DNA of 64,000 bases, from contig CM041465.1 in NCBI GenBank assembly GCA_023213395.1, positions 136,407,741 to 136,471,740 on the forward strand. The letters run 5' to 3'. A program made the position numbers and the translations under genes. This document shows, in pieces, positions 1 to 10,830 of this stretch (position 1 is its first letter; every line of letters begins with the position of its first letter). The notes under the pieces are model-generated. The model was not told the DNA's origin, did not search any database, and was given only the letters and a program-made list of their open reading frames with translations. The stretch comes from Cycas panzhihuaensis. Lineage: Eukaryota; Cycadophyta.

Positions 1-640
1 ATGTCAGTTCTGGGAGAAAAGTTTCCGAGTGATCGTTGATGGGGAGCATTTGTGAATGTACGCCCACCTCGACATGGCGGAAGTTGGGGAGTCCAAAGTT
101 GGAAGCAAAGAACCTATTCGTTAAAACTAGCCAATGAATTGTTGGTGCGACCTGGAAAACCGCCAACATCAAGGTGGATGTGGCAGGAATTGTCGTAAAG
201 ATCGATTTTACGATTGTGGAAACGGAGAAAGGTGCAACTCCCTATCCAGCTTTATTGGGGAGATCATGGCTATACAAAACCCAATGTCTCCAAAGTTGGA
301 AAGACGTAACCTTCACCTTGTCAGATGAAGGAAATAGAGTAATATTACCAATGTTGGGGAAGAACTCCATTGAGGTGATACCTGACAATGGATCGAGTAC
401 AACAGTTGTGAGGGAAGCAACAACTTCTTCATGTGACAAAGAAAACCTCTATCGTACTGCGGAGAAGCCTACAACATCGACCCATTACCAGAAAGAAGAA
501 CCGACCTATTCTGGAGAAATTTACAATTTTTCAGATGATGAAAACGAGATGAGATTTGTGGATTATTGGCTACGGGACGATTATGAAGTCAACCCCTCAT
601 CCTATAGGTGTAACCTACTTTCTGAATATAACCGAGGAGG
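1..640 (+). pseudogene. A1 protease-region remnant
   Basis: This is the retropepsin-like region of a gypsy polyprotein, which would cleave Gag-Pol in virus-like particles. The start reads GEKF, then VIVDG, which is the expected active-site strand (Asp then Gly), but the following residues are broken by a stop. Further on, an open frame at 174-644 continues the family-specific sequence (VDVAGI, IDFTIVETEKG, LGRSWLYKTQC). It matches A2 5607-6080 closely. Stops and a frameshift before 174 show that it is not functional. The assignment as protease rests on the VDG motif, the position after gag in A2 and the parallel with element G. Confidence 0.65.
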
Positions 641-1020
641 TTGATATTAAAACTAAATCTGATTATACGAGTGTTAATAATAACATTAAATACCTAGACC
701 CAAGACCAAATCCCCCTTATAACCCAAACCCTTACCCTAATTCACCTCCCAATACCCCAACCCCCTCTAACCCTAACCTTCCCTCTACCTCCAAAGGTGG
801 GTCTTGAGGTAGACTGCCCTTCCCCACCCCCATCCCAACCCGAGGAAGGAAGAAACAAACCTTCCTCATCTTCTTTAGAGGTACACCTACCCAGCAGAAG
901 ATCTTTTTCAACGATCGGCGCCAAAATTGAGGACGAAGAAAAGGAAATTGCTGAGAGTATCCCTAGAGATTCCGGTCTAGGAAACAAAATTGCCACCCGT
1001 AAGATGTAAATCATGAAGAA
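641..1020 (+). pseudogene. A1 proline-rich linker
   Basis: Low-complexity coding-like sequence rich in Pro, Asn and Ser (NPNPYPNSPP-type runs), then an acidic stretch (SFSTIGAKIEDEEKE) and PRDSGLGNKIA. The same segment lies in A2 at 6061-6420. It sits where RT, RNase H and the integrase core would normally be, directly before the integrase C-terminal module. Frame is lost several times. No function is assigned. Confidence 0.6.
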
Positions 1021-1035
1021 TACGTTGGAGATTAT

Positions 1036-1404
1036 GTGAAGACCTTTTATGGAGAACCACTATATGGAATTTCCCATTTGAGACATTGTAGAGAACATTG
1101 GTCAGGAGAAGATCAATTAAGGGATCATAAGAAGAAAGCGACAAAGCATACCACACGAAGGAAAAGGCGGAAAAGGACAAGGCACGACCGCCACGGCAAG
1201 ACATCGTATTTCAAGAAGGGTGATCGAGTATGGCGATTCGACAACAAATCCCATACAACCCAAGGAGAATTGCAGATGCATTGGAAAGGCCCATATAGGA
1301 TTGAGAAGGTGTACCAGAACGGCACTATCCAGTTGAAGAAACTATCAGGCCAGCTATTACCTGAAATGGTCAAGGGTAGTAAACTGAAACCCTATATCAA
1401 CTAG
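1036..1404 (+). pseudogene. A1 integrase C-terminal (GPY/F) module
   Basis: An open frame of 122 codons ends LKPYIN. It contains a basic stretch, HDRH, FKKGDRVW, then MHWKGPYRIEKVY. That is the GPY/F-type C-terminal module of gypsy integrases, which binds DNA or chromatin. The HHCC zinc finger and the D,D-35-E core that should precede it are missing. Instead it follows PFYGEPLYGISH, as in A2. It is thus an integrase tail without an enzyme. The frame is intact here but carries stops in A2. Confidence 0.8.
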
Positions 1405-1797
1405 GGTGGAGCAACTTACCAGCAGGATCAGCTGGTTGTACCATAGCGTATTGCATGATGTTGAGGCAACCAACTGCCTTGATACCGGAACGTGATTCAG
1501 TCCGGTATGCAACATAAAATACAAAAAAAATTAAAAAACAGAAAAACAATCGTAACTCATATCATATAAATAAGCAATATGGTGAAGCATGGAGGAAAGA
1601 TATATCATCATACGGAAAATCAAGGGAAAGTTGAACAAAACAAAGCGCCAATAGATGAGGATTTATTAACCAAGAAAGGTGACCAAGTAGGCAAAGAGGG
1701 AGCAAACCTTTTAGAATGTAGAGGGGAGGAATACCCCAAATTTTGAATTTTTTGTTGAGCAAGGATGCTCAACCCAATCATGTTGACCCGGGATAGA
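1405..1797 (+). other. A1 3' untranslated region and polypurine tract
   Basis: Non-coding 3' end of the internal region, homologous to 6841-7594 of A2 but shorter: the block holding a small ORF in A2 (about 7090-7490) is mostly missing. A purine-rich GGGATAGA at 1790-1797 directly abuts the TGTTGGG start of the LTR and probably serves as the polypurine tract. Another purine run (AGAGGGGAGGA) lies about 60 bases upstream. Confidence 0.55.
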
Positions 1798-2729
1798 TGT
1801 TGGGACATATTGTGACACATAGGCCTTGAAGACGGAATACAGGCTTGTATTGACCAAAGGAATGCAAGTACGGACCGTACAGAGGTACGCACAAGGTGAA
1901 ACAGTGAAGAAATCAGCATTCTGGGTATGACAGGTGCGTACTTGGAACGGCACGATGACAAAAGGCATCGAACGCATGATGTATGTACCAAAGAGCGAAA
2001 CGAATCAGGCCGAAGCGGTACGCATGACAAGACGACCGGTGGAAGCCCGAAGTCGCTGCACGACGCATTTGGACGACGGACCTAATGAAGACATTAGTTA
2101 AAGTGCATAACTAATGATTAAAGTGAAAGGGTACCTTGGTGACGAAAAGGTATGGTTATGACTTTGGGTCATAACCTTTCATCCAAAAGGCATCAAAGGG
2201 ACATATTTAATGGTGCTTTGAGGACCATTCCAGTGTGAGAGCCGAGTTATTCATTCCTATATCATGTGCTCAAGGGTGAGAGCCGAGTGAGTCAATCATA
2301 TTGTATACTCTCGAGGGTGAGAGCCGGATATCAAGGGTAGGCAAAGGTGCAGAAGACAGTACGCATGACAGTCGATTGGAGCATGAATGTATGATAAGTA
2401 CCATCTGGGTACGCATATGTATGAAGGATCAGATGTCTTTGGAATGCTCAGGAATGCATTCCAGCCCCTGTGTAAATGAACTGTTGAATTAATAAAAGGA
2501 AGAGTTATGTGGAAATTGATGTGTGTTGGTGTTGTGATGATAATTTGTTGAAGTATGTATTGATTTCTGTACTGCTGTGTACCATTCTGTGAATTATATA
2601 TGGAATGCATGTGGAATATATGGGAATGACCATGTTGACAGTGTCCTAAAACTAGACTATAGCTACTGTAACCTTGACAAGTGAGCAGAGGTGTCTCGTA
2701 AGTGTAATCAGACACCTCCCAAGTCAACA
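1798..2729 (+). repeat. A-family LTR, subtype 1 (3' LTR of A1)
   Basis: A 932-bp LTR starting TGTTGGG and ending GTCAACA. Its start is fixed by comparison with 7595 and with the minus-strand solo copy 10831-11725, whose flanks form a near-duplication. The upstream half holds repeated GTACGCA-type motifs (near 1884, 1933, 2017, 2359, 2408) and three 'GTGAGAGCC' units (about 2235-2330). It resembles the solo copy more than the 3' LTR of A2. It is followed without a gap by a second, partial LTR. Confidence 0.8.
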
Positions 2730-3190
2730 GCTTTGAGGACCATTCCAGTGTGAGAGTTGAGTGATTCAATCCTATGATATACTCTCTAGGGTGAGAGCCA
2801 AGTATTCAGACACTTAATGGTACGTGAGCCAACACGTATGACAACAGCCTAAAGCAGAGTATAATGTTGTGTACCTTCCAGGTACGCATGTGACAGTAGT
2901 AGTGTATGTGGCTGGAATGCATTCCAACACTTTGTGTACAAAGACTTATTGCTTAATAAAAAACGAGTTACGTGGAAATGTTGATTTTATGTGTCTTATG
3001 AAGATTGGATGCTGAATATGTGTTGATTATTGTATTGCTGTGTGTAAACTGTGACATGATTATGTCGAATTGTTAATAAATTTGTGTGATCTATGTGGAT
3101 GAATATGTTGACTGTATCCTAGCCTAGACTACCTGTGCTATCTTGACAAGTGTACTTTCTCACAAGTGTAGTGAGAAACCTAAGTCAACA
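2730..3190 (+). repeat. A-family LTR, subtype 2, 5'-truncated (5' LTR of A2)
   Basis: 461 bp matching 8020-8496 of the A2 3' LTR, beginning at GCTTTGAGGACC and ending TAAGTCAACA just before the primer-binding site. The first ~425 bases of the LTR are missing. They are replaced by the complete LTR of A1, so the two elements meet inside LTR sequence. Confidence 0.75.
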
Positions 3191-3208
3191 TTGGTTTCGT
3201 TGCTTACG
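3191..3208 (+). other. A2 primer-binding site
   Basis: TTGGTTTCGTTGCTTACG follows the LTR end. It resembles the tRNA-Asp-type site (TGGCGCCGTTGCCGG) of Athila/Tat-like gypsy elements, with several mismatches. Element G has a better match at 39561. Confidence 0.5.
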
Positions 3209-3332
3209 TCCACTGAGGAGGGACTAAGGCCAGGAGTTTCACAAGGGGGAGCATGTTCAAAGGACAAAGGACCTTGGCTGTTGTCGTGATGGTACGCTGT
3301 AACTAAGCCTTCGGCAGCTAGGGGACCTTTCA

Positions 3333-5449
3333 ATGTCACTTAAGAGGCCTTCGAAGGCGGGAGAGCCACAAAAGGATACTTCACCTAAGGGGAAAGAGAC
3401 AAGTAGACAGAGAGCATTACGATGGTCAAAGGAGTCGAAATGGAGAAGGGTAAGAAGACTAAGTTCGCATAATAGCGAGACTGAGGGACAGTTTGTTGAA
3501 GAATCTGAGGCAAGTGGAGCCCAGACACCTCAGGAGCAAGGAGAGGGAAACAGTGGTGAGCAAATGGTATTAACACCTGCCCCAATCAAGTATGATCTGT
3601 TTAGCCCAAAAAGGGAAAAAAACCCGAAAGTGAATAAGGAACATAAAGACACCCTAAGGAAGGAGGATAATATACCTGTGGAAGATACCCCGAAGGACCT
3701 AAGTGATAATGAGAAGAAGGCGGAGGAAGGTCCCTTCGGCATATTGGGAAAATAAGTTAACAAGACAACTTTTTGAGGATTCGACAGATAAAGGGTCTGA
3801 CCAATCATATATAACGTTTACACCATTGATAGTACAAGTACTAGGTGTGCCGGAACCTATACGCCTAAAGACACCATTCAAAAATCCCCTATTTGGAAGG
3901 GAGAGCATTGCAGTAAGCACTCCAAACACACCACCTAAAGAGAAGGGTGAAGAGGGAGAAGTAGAATCCCTTGAAGAGGAAAAAGGAGAAGAATCACCAC
4001 TGGGTGGAACACCAATACAGTCACCCAAGATGGACGATTACAGAGATTTTGGGAAATTAATCTTTAATGACATCTCAGATGCAGTCGAGCACGCATATTT
4101 GTTCCAAAATTTGATTGATGTAAAGAATATCGCAGATGAAGACGAAATAAAGGTCAGATTCGTTTGTACATTAAGGGGAGTACCATTGGCATGGTACAAG
4201 GAGTTAAATAAGAAAGAATCATGGGCCAAGATAAAGAAGTCTTTTGAGGAAAGGTTTCAGAAATTTCGAAGTAATGAAGCGGTGGAAATTGCCTTGAGGG
4301 AAATTAAACAAAGACCAGGAGAATCAGTATTGACCTATATTAGCCAAATGAAAATCATTGCTGCCAACATGATCAATGAGACAGTGACAGACCATAACAT
4401 GAAAAATTACTTTGTCAGAGGACTAAATGAAAAGTTGAGATCTATGATGCATGCACATCCATTGAAGTCCTTCAAGAATGCCCAGGATTTGGCACTAGAT
4501 TTCGAAGCAGAAATGGATGCTCAAGCTGGAGGGCATGATCCCCTCCTACTAAGATTACAAGAGGAGAAAAGGGAAATGAAGCAAAATCAGCATAACCGAC
4601 CCTTCTGTTAGGTAGGAGTCTTAGAAGAGGAATTAGAAGCAGAAGCTTTGAGAAAAGGAAGTAGCAAGATTAAAAATGAGAAATAATAGAGAAGAGGAAG
4701 CAGCCAAGAGGAAAAAGGACCGCGAATTCGAAGTTGAAAAATGGTGCCACATTTGCAAAAAGAGTTCACACACGACAAAAGAGTGTGAAATCAATCCAAA
4801 GAATAATGCAATGCACCAGAGAGACAAATGGTGCCACATATGCGATGTGGATACTGATATGACGAAGGATTGTTTCTTACAACCCGAGAGGAAGATCATA
4901 CAGAGGACGAGGTAGGGGAAGAGGAGGCAACCCACCTCGAAATATATACATGACGAGAAGTATGCAAGAATCCTCAAAGAAAAAACAACCAATGGGGAGA
5001 TGCCTCATATGTTTACAACTCAGACATTGGAAATCAGAATGCCCAACGAAGCGAGAGTACGAACAAAAACCATTCGTATGCAACAACTGTGGGCCAAGTG
5101 ATCACAGAACGGAAGATTGCAAAGGGAAAGCTAAGGCTACCAATTTAATGACGATCATACTAGAGAGTAAAAATGTAAAACTCCAAAAGAAGCAGAAGGA
5201 GAATGTAGAAGAAGGGTATGCAAACCCACAAATTGAGATAAATCGATTTCAACAAGCAAAGAAGTGTTAGAAGAACTGGACCAGACAGAGACTATGCTGC
5301 CAATGGGGAAACCCGAAACCAAGCATGTGTATGTGAGGAAAAATAGACAAAGGGAGAAAGAAAAAATACTGGAAGAACAAAAAGCACAACCCCAAGTGGT
5401 GCAAATAGAAGAATTATTTAAGGGATTATCAGCAGAAGATATCCCATGA
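3333..5449 (+). pseudogene. A2 gag with four zinc knuckles
   Basis: Capsid/nucleocapsid polyprotein in several frames. The segment at 3333-3755 gives a basic, charged N-terminus (start ATG at 3333). After a frameshift near 3720-3755, 3703-4611 carries a retrotransposon-gag-like capsid region (MDDYRDF, then LRGVPLAWYKEL and RPGESVLTY). The segments at 4676-4915 and 4950-5270 hold four CCHC-type knuckles: CHICKKSSHTTKEC, a copy with His replaced by Asp (CHICDVDTDMTKDC), CLICLQLRHWKSEC and CNNCGPSDHRTEDC. Most plant Gag proteins have one or two. A short tail (5264-5449) leads to protease. At least three frame breaks make it non-functional. Confidence 0.8.
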
Positions 5450-5509
5450 ATGTTGTTGTTGATGGAGAACTTGGTGAAACAATAACAATTAACAATCCCC
5501 TTATGCCAA

Positions 5510-6060
5510 GTGATAGATTGGATTAAAGGAGGAATATTGCATCAACAAGGAATCACCAAGAGTTTGAAAAAAGTGATGCCATCTTTCGACATGGATCCCA
5601 TGGTGACAATCACAGTTTTGGGAGAAAAATTTTCGAGAGTAATCATGGACAGAGGAGCTGCTGTGAATGTACTACCTGCCTTGACATGGCGGCAGTTGGG
5701 GAGCCCAAAGTTGGAAGCAGCAACTTATTCGTTGAAGTTAGCAAACGAATTGCTAGTATGACCCTTGGGGAAGCTCGCCAACATTAAGGTGGATGTGGCA
5801 GGAATTATAGTGAAAATCGATTTTACGATTGTGGAAACAGAAAAGGGTGCAACACTCTATCTAACCTTATTGGGGAGACCTTGGCTATATAAAACCCAGT
5901 GTCTCCAAAGTTGGAAAGACATAACCTTCACCTTGTCAGATGGAGGGAATAAAGTGGTATTACCAATGTTAGGGAAGAATTCCATTGAAGTGATACATGA
6001 CGATGGTTCAAGTACAACCTATAGGTGTAACCTACTTTCTCGGAATGTAACTGAGGGTGT
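5510..6060 (+). pseudogene. A2 protease region
   Basis: A retropepsin-like segment. The frame at 5510-5761 contains GEKFSRVIMDRGAAVNVLP, the position of the Asp-(Ser/Gly)-Gly active site; here the middle residue is Arg, which should abolish activity. A TGA at 5759-5761 is followed by the same frame from 5765, with IDFTIVETEKG and LLGRPWLYKTQC as in A1. It follows gag and precedes the proline-rich linker. The family resemblance to the AIVDGGSGVNVLPE-like region of G (about 49690) supports the call. Confidence 0.7.
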
Positions 6061-6500
6061 TGATATCAAATCTAAATCTGTTGATTATACGAGTAATAAT
6101 AATAACATAAAAAACCTAGACCCAAACCCAAATCCCCCTTTTAACCCAAACCCTTACCCCAATTCACTCTCCGATACCCCAACACCCTCCTACCCTAACC
6201 TTCTCTTTACCTCCAGTGTGGGTCCTAAGGTGGACTGCCCTTCCCCACCCCCATACCAGCCCAAGGAAGGAAGCAACGAACCTTCCTTATCTTCTTTAGA
6301 GGTACACCCACCCAGTGAAAGGTCCTTCTCAACCATCGGCGCCAAATTTGAGGAAGAAGAAAAGCAACTTACTGAGAGTATCCCTAGAGATTCCGGTCTA
6401 GGAAACAAAATTGCCACTCTAGAAGATAGAAATAATGAAGAATACATTGGAGATTATGTGAAGCCCTTTTATGGAGAACCACTATATGGAATTTCCCATT
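6061..6500 (+). pseudogene. A2 proline-rich linker in place of RT/RNase H
   Basis: This continues the frame of 5765-6502: Asn/Pro-rich (NPNPPFNPNPYPNS), Ser/Pro, then acidic EEEEKQ, PRDSGLGNKIA and FYGEPLYGISH, ending in TGA. It is almost the same as 641-1080 in A1. No RT, RNase H or integrase-core motif is present in any frame here. The junction to the integrase tail is shared with A1, so it is an inherited structure. Confidence 0.65.
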
Positions 6501-6529
6501 GAGACATTGTAGAGAACATTGGTTAGGAG

Positions 6530-6840
6530 AAGGAATAATAAACCAAGATCAATTAAGGGATCATAAGAAGAAATCGACAAAGCATATCACACCAAGGAAA
6601 AGGCGAAAAAAGGCAAGGCACGACAGCCACAGCAAGACATCGTATTTCAAGAAGGGTGATCAAGTATAGCGATTCGACAACAAATCCCAAACACCCCAAG
6701 GAGAATTGAAGATGCATTGGAAAGGCCCATATGTGATTGAGAAGGTGTACAAGAATGGCACTATCCAGTTGAAGAAACTATCAGGCCAACTACTGCCTGA
6801 AATGGTCAAGGGTAGTAAACTGAAACCCTATATCAACTAG
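6530..6840 (+). pseudogene. A2 integrase C-terminal module
   Basis: Homologous to 1110-1404. It reads basic HDSHSKTSYFKKGD, a stop, then MHWKGPYVIEKVY and LKPYIN before TAG. The GPY motif is retained. Stops near 6490 and 6668 break the frame that is open in A1, so the copies decayed separately after sharing the pol deletion. Confidence 0.7.
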
Positions 6841-7594
6841 GGTGGAGCAACTTACCAGCCGAATCAGCTGGTTGTACCATATCGTGTTGCGTGAAGTTGA
6901 GGCAAATCAGATTGCCTTGATACCGGAACGTGATTCAGTTCGGTATGTAACAAAAAATACAAAAAATAAAAAAAGACAGAAAAAAACAACCATAACTCAT
7001 ATCATACAAATAAGCAATATGGTAAAGCATGGAGGAAAGATATATTATCATACGGAAAATCAAGGGAAAGTTAATAAAACAAAACAAAGGCATTAAAAAA
7101 AAAAATCAAATATTCTGTGTACGTACATATCAAATACACTATACATACCAAAAAAGGAACTCCTATTCTACACCGTACCAAACAAGCGATACAAAGAAGT
7201 GCTAAGAGGAGACGAGACAAGGGAAAACCTGAGGAAGAAGTTGAAGCTGAACTCTCCCTTAAGGAATGGACCAAGTTTTCCCTTGCAATGGAAACATGGG
7301 AGACATCATCACAGGCAACCTAAACGGAAGTGAAAACACAAGAAACAATTTGTTTGATCAAAGGGAGGAATATAAGGCAGAAATAATTGCCCTTCAAGAA
7401 AAGATCAAAGAGAAAGATGTTATAATAGCAACCCTCACTTAAATCAATGAGGAAATTTTAGCATACGAGACCCAAGACAGAGCAAAGGCAAAGCAGGAGC
7501 AAATTTTAGAATGTAGAGGGGGAGGAATACCCCAAAATTTGAAATTTTTTGTTGAGCAAGGATGCTCAACCCAATCATGTTGACGCGGGATAGA
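6841..7594 (+). other. A2 3' internal region with small ORF and PPT
   Basis: Mostly non-coding. An open frame at 7117-7323 (68 codons, basic then acidic, KRRRDKGKPEEEVEAELS) lies in a block largely absent from A1; no family is recognised. The end repeats the AGAGGGGGAGGA run and the short purine tract GGGATAGA at 7587-7594, which abuts the LTR. Confidence 0.45.
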
Positions 7595-8496
7595 TGTTGG
7601 GACATATTTTGACACATGGACTTTGAGGAAGACGGAATACAGGCTTGTATTAACTGAGGAATGCTTGCATTTAATTACACCGAGGTACACATAGTGGAAA
7701 AAGGTGGAAAATATGCAATCTGGGTATGAATGACAAATATGTACCTGGTTTACGTACCTTTTTGGGTACGCATTATAAGATGCGTACTGTTTTCGGTACG
7801 CTAGCAGACAACAAGGTACATATGGACAGATCTGACCCAAAAGCACCCAAAAATGATGATGTCAGCCCAAAAAGACATATGTACGGATTAGAAAAGACAC
7901 CATTAATGAGACTTAATCATGTGTAAAGTGAAAAGGTACCTTGGTGACAAAAAGGTATGATTATGACTTTGGGTCATAACCTTTCACCCAAAAGGCATCA
8001 AAGGGACATATTTAATGATGCTTTGAGGACCATTCCAGTGTGAGAGCCGAGTGATTCAATCCTATGGTATACTCTCTAGGGTGAGAGCCAAGTATTTAGA
8101 CATTCAATGGTACAGGAGCCAGCACGTATGACAAAGAAATTTCAAAGCAAAGGTATAATGTTGTGGACCTTCTGGGTACGCATGTGACAGTAGCAGTGTA
8201 TGTGGATGGAATGCACAGGGAATGCATTCCAGCACCTTGTGTACAAAGACTTATTGCTTAATAAAAGAAGAGTTACGTGAAAATGTTGATTTTATGTGTC
8301 TTATAAAGATTGGATGCTGAATATGTGCTGATTATTGTGTTGATGTGTGTAAACTGTGACATGATTATGTGGAATTGTTAATAAATCTGTGTGATCTATG
8401 TGGATGAATATGTTGACTGTATCCTAGACTAGACTACCTGTGCTATCTTGACAAGTGTATCCTTCCCATAAGTGCAGTGGGAAATCTAAGTCAACA
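7595..8496 (+). repeat. A2 3' LTR (subtype 2)
   Basis: 902 bp, TGTTGGG...GTCAACA. The 3' 477 bases match 2730-3190. It holds GTACGCA-type motifs near 7765, 7781, 7795 and 8175, and the 'GTGAGAGCC' units near 8040-8090. No duplication can be tested because the 5' end of A2 is truncated inside LTR. Confidence 0.8.
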
Positions 8497-10830
8497 AGAA
8501 GGATGAAGGAAATTTTCAGACCAATTCTAAAAATTAGAATAGTTTAATTATGGAATTAATGCATGTTGTGCAGGGAAATAAAATTTGTTATGTGGGTCCA
8601 AATTCTCGAAGGCATGTGACATTACCAAGAAATCCATAGACTATAGGGCATTGTTAGACAAAAAGAAAACTTACGAGAATATGAAAAATAGGAATGTAAA
8701 ATGCATAAGGCAGATGTTGTAGACATGAGATTATCAGGAGCACATGTTGGGGATAGCATATGGGATGAGACTAGAATGTCAAAGAGTGTCCCCACAGGCT
8801 GGATTGCAAATAGCAAAGTGTGAGTTGGCATCATTGATTGCTGACCCATAGCAGGCTATTGAAGAGATTAGTGGGCGGGTTCATAGTAGACCAGTTGAGA
8901 ATGTGCCATTAAAGGGTTTATAATAGAGTAGACCTATTGAGCAAGAAGATCAATTAGTTGACAAACCACCATCTCGAATAAACCCATTTGTGGCTCCCAT
9001 TGTTTGTTTTGGAAAAGTCAATAGTGTTGTAGTGGGAAGGCTTCCTAGTATGTGAGATGGCAGGAACAATGTCTATAGAAGGAATTGTTTGTAGGGTTGA
9101 GATGGAAGTAGGTCATGAAGATGATTGCAGGTCATGAGTAGACTCTGGATTGAGGAGATTTAGGATTGTTGGAGAAACTTGATATAAAGATGTGAGGAGC
9201 TAAGATGACTACAAAGCACAATTATAGATGTCATTGATTGAGTACGCAAAGCTCATATTAGGAAAATATAGCGTGAAACAAGCAGTCACAGATGGAGTGA
9301 AGCCATGACGTTGAAACAAAGCACTTAAAGAAGATGGCATTTAGATGCATGAAAAGTTGAGGGCATAATATGCAATATACCCATTGAGCATCACACAAAG
9401 ATAGAGGTCAATAGAAGAGGGGCCGTGTACTTGAGATGCACACAAAGAAATAGAAAGTAGCGTGTTACAAAAAAGATCCACCAGAGAGAAGAGCATGGAA
9501 GACTTTGCTTTGGGTGCATGTGTAGCCCAAGCAAACAGAAGGTGAAGCCAAAACGATGAAAGTGAAAGAAAAAAGAACAAAAAATCACCTAAGAGATTCA
9601 CCCATCGCCTGCACACAGTTAGAAATCTACTTTGGTAAATATTCATTTACCCTATGTTTGTTTAATTAAATTGGTTTTTACTTCTATTTACAGTTCGTAA
9701 ACCCTAAACATAAAGCGTGTAGTCACATGAAAAGTGTAGTGGCTGCCCCTTAAGGGAAAGGAGCCAAAAGTGAAAGGTTTAATAAATCAATTTTTAGCCT
9801 TCATATTATTGTTTTTAATGAGACGTCATTACATTTTGTCATACAAACTTTTCGTGAAAGCTTGAAACTCAAAATCGTAAATTGCAATGGAAAGAAGATT
9901 CTTAGATCTTCGAGTTGATTAGTAGCTTGAAAGTGTTTAGCAAGCATTTAACATAGATTTTAATCATTGAAAGTGAATGAAATGAAATTGACATGTTTTA
10001 TGGGTTCATCATTTGAGACTTTGAGGGCATTTGATAGGTTAATTGTTCCAACATTCATTCATGACTTTGGTTGACTCATTTGTGAGTAAAGAAATACTAA
10101 AAAAGATTGTGAGTTGGCTGATATTAGACATTTCGTGCATTCAATGCATTTTAAGGGTAATGAGAACCTTAGAGAATCTTCAAGAGAGAGAGAGAGAGAG
10201 TTTTATTCTTTGGTTGTTGGAATTTTGGTGATATTTGATGAAATAAGAAGGAAAATCTTTTTGACTAATTCATAAGGCTAATATTAAATAGAATGGAAAG
10301 AAATCACCTTGTTTTATGATCACCTTGTTGTAATTTTTTGATGAAAAATTCAATGAAGTTGTTGAAGTTGCATCAATTGTAATTAATTCTTTGATGTGTA
10401 GGAAATCAAAGATATTAAGGACATTTTTTCGTCTCAATTTGTTGGTGGGTTATATGGTTAAATGAAGGAAATTTGATTCAAAACATAAGATATCACTAGC
10501 AATAAACCTTGTATCCGAAATGCATTCTAGTAAGCAATGAGTGCAATGAGTAGATGTTCATGTGACTTAGTGATGGGTGCAAACTATAAGGATGTTGCAT
10601 GCGTGATTTCTTATATGCAAAAGGTGTTGATCAACTTTGACATACATATGTGAAGGAGCATGGCTGGGAAAAGCTTCAAAGTACGAAAGGTGAAGGAGTT
10701 CAACTATCATTTGTACTTTTGCCCAAGGACATAGACAAATTAGGTATTTCACAGATATCTGGGTGATCTTTGTTCACATGAAATGGAGAAAACTAGCAAT
10801 AGACTTTTTGTATAGGTGATAGATTGTACT
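8497..10830. other. Unassigned region with weak exon-like remnants
   Basis: About 2.3 kb between two A-family LTRs, with no retroelement domain seen. On the plus strand 8700-9060 gives broken peptide-like runs (VPTGWIANSKV; then SLIADP, EEISGRVHSRPVENVPLKGL, and NPFVAPIVCFGKVNSVVVGRLPSM) joined across frames with TAG/TAA stops. This could be a decayed or captured host gene; I do not recognise it. The stretch at 9640-10830 is AT-rich, with an (AG)9 run at 10183 and no convincing coding potential. Confidence 0.3.
10183..10200. repeat. (AG)9 microsatellite
   Basis: Nine uninterrupted AG units, directly followed by a T-rich stretch. Confidence 0.9.

Larger units (their letters stand above)
1..2729 (+). 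mobile_element. Gypsy-type LTR element A1, 3' part (5' end outside window)
   Basis: The window opens inside the protease region of a Ty3/gypsy-like element and runs through a proline-rich linker, an integrase C-terminal module, a 3' untranslated stretch and a full LTR (1798-2729). The order and sequence match 5607 onward in the neighbouring element A2, so both belong to one family. Reverse transcriptase, RNase H and the integrase catalytic core are absent, as in A2. It is therefore a non-autonomous derivative. The 5' LTR and gag lie outside the window, so the target duplication cannot be checked. Confidence 0.85.
2730..8496 (+). mobile_element. Gypsy-type non-autonomous LTR element A2
   Basis: Truncated 5' LTR (2730-3190), primer-binding site, gag with four zinc knuckles (3333-5449), protease (5510-6060), proline-rich linker, integrase C-terminal module (to 6840), 3' region, and full 3' LTR (7595-8496). 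The 4.4-kb internal region has no RT, RNase H or integrase core. The same structure in A1 implies that the deletion existed before the copies spread and that another element supplied the enzymes. Frameshifts in gag and stops in pol are present. Confidence 0.85.

Noticed and set aside
1754-1797. LTR start at TGTTGAG (1754) or TGTTGAC (1781)
   Set aside because: The solo copy 10831-11725 with near-duplicated flanks aligns its end to TGTTGGG at 1798, and a purine tract abuts that point.
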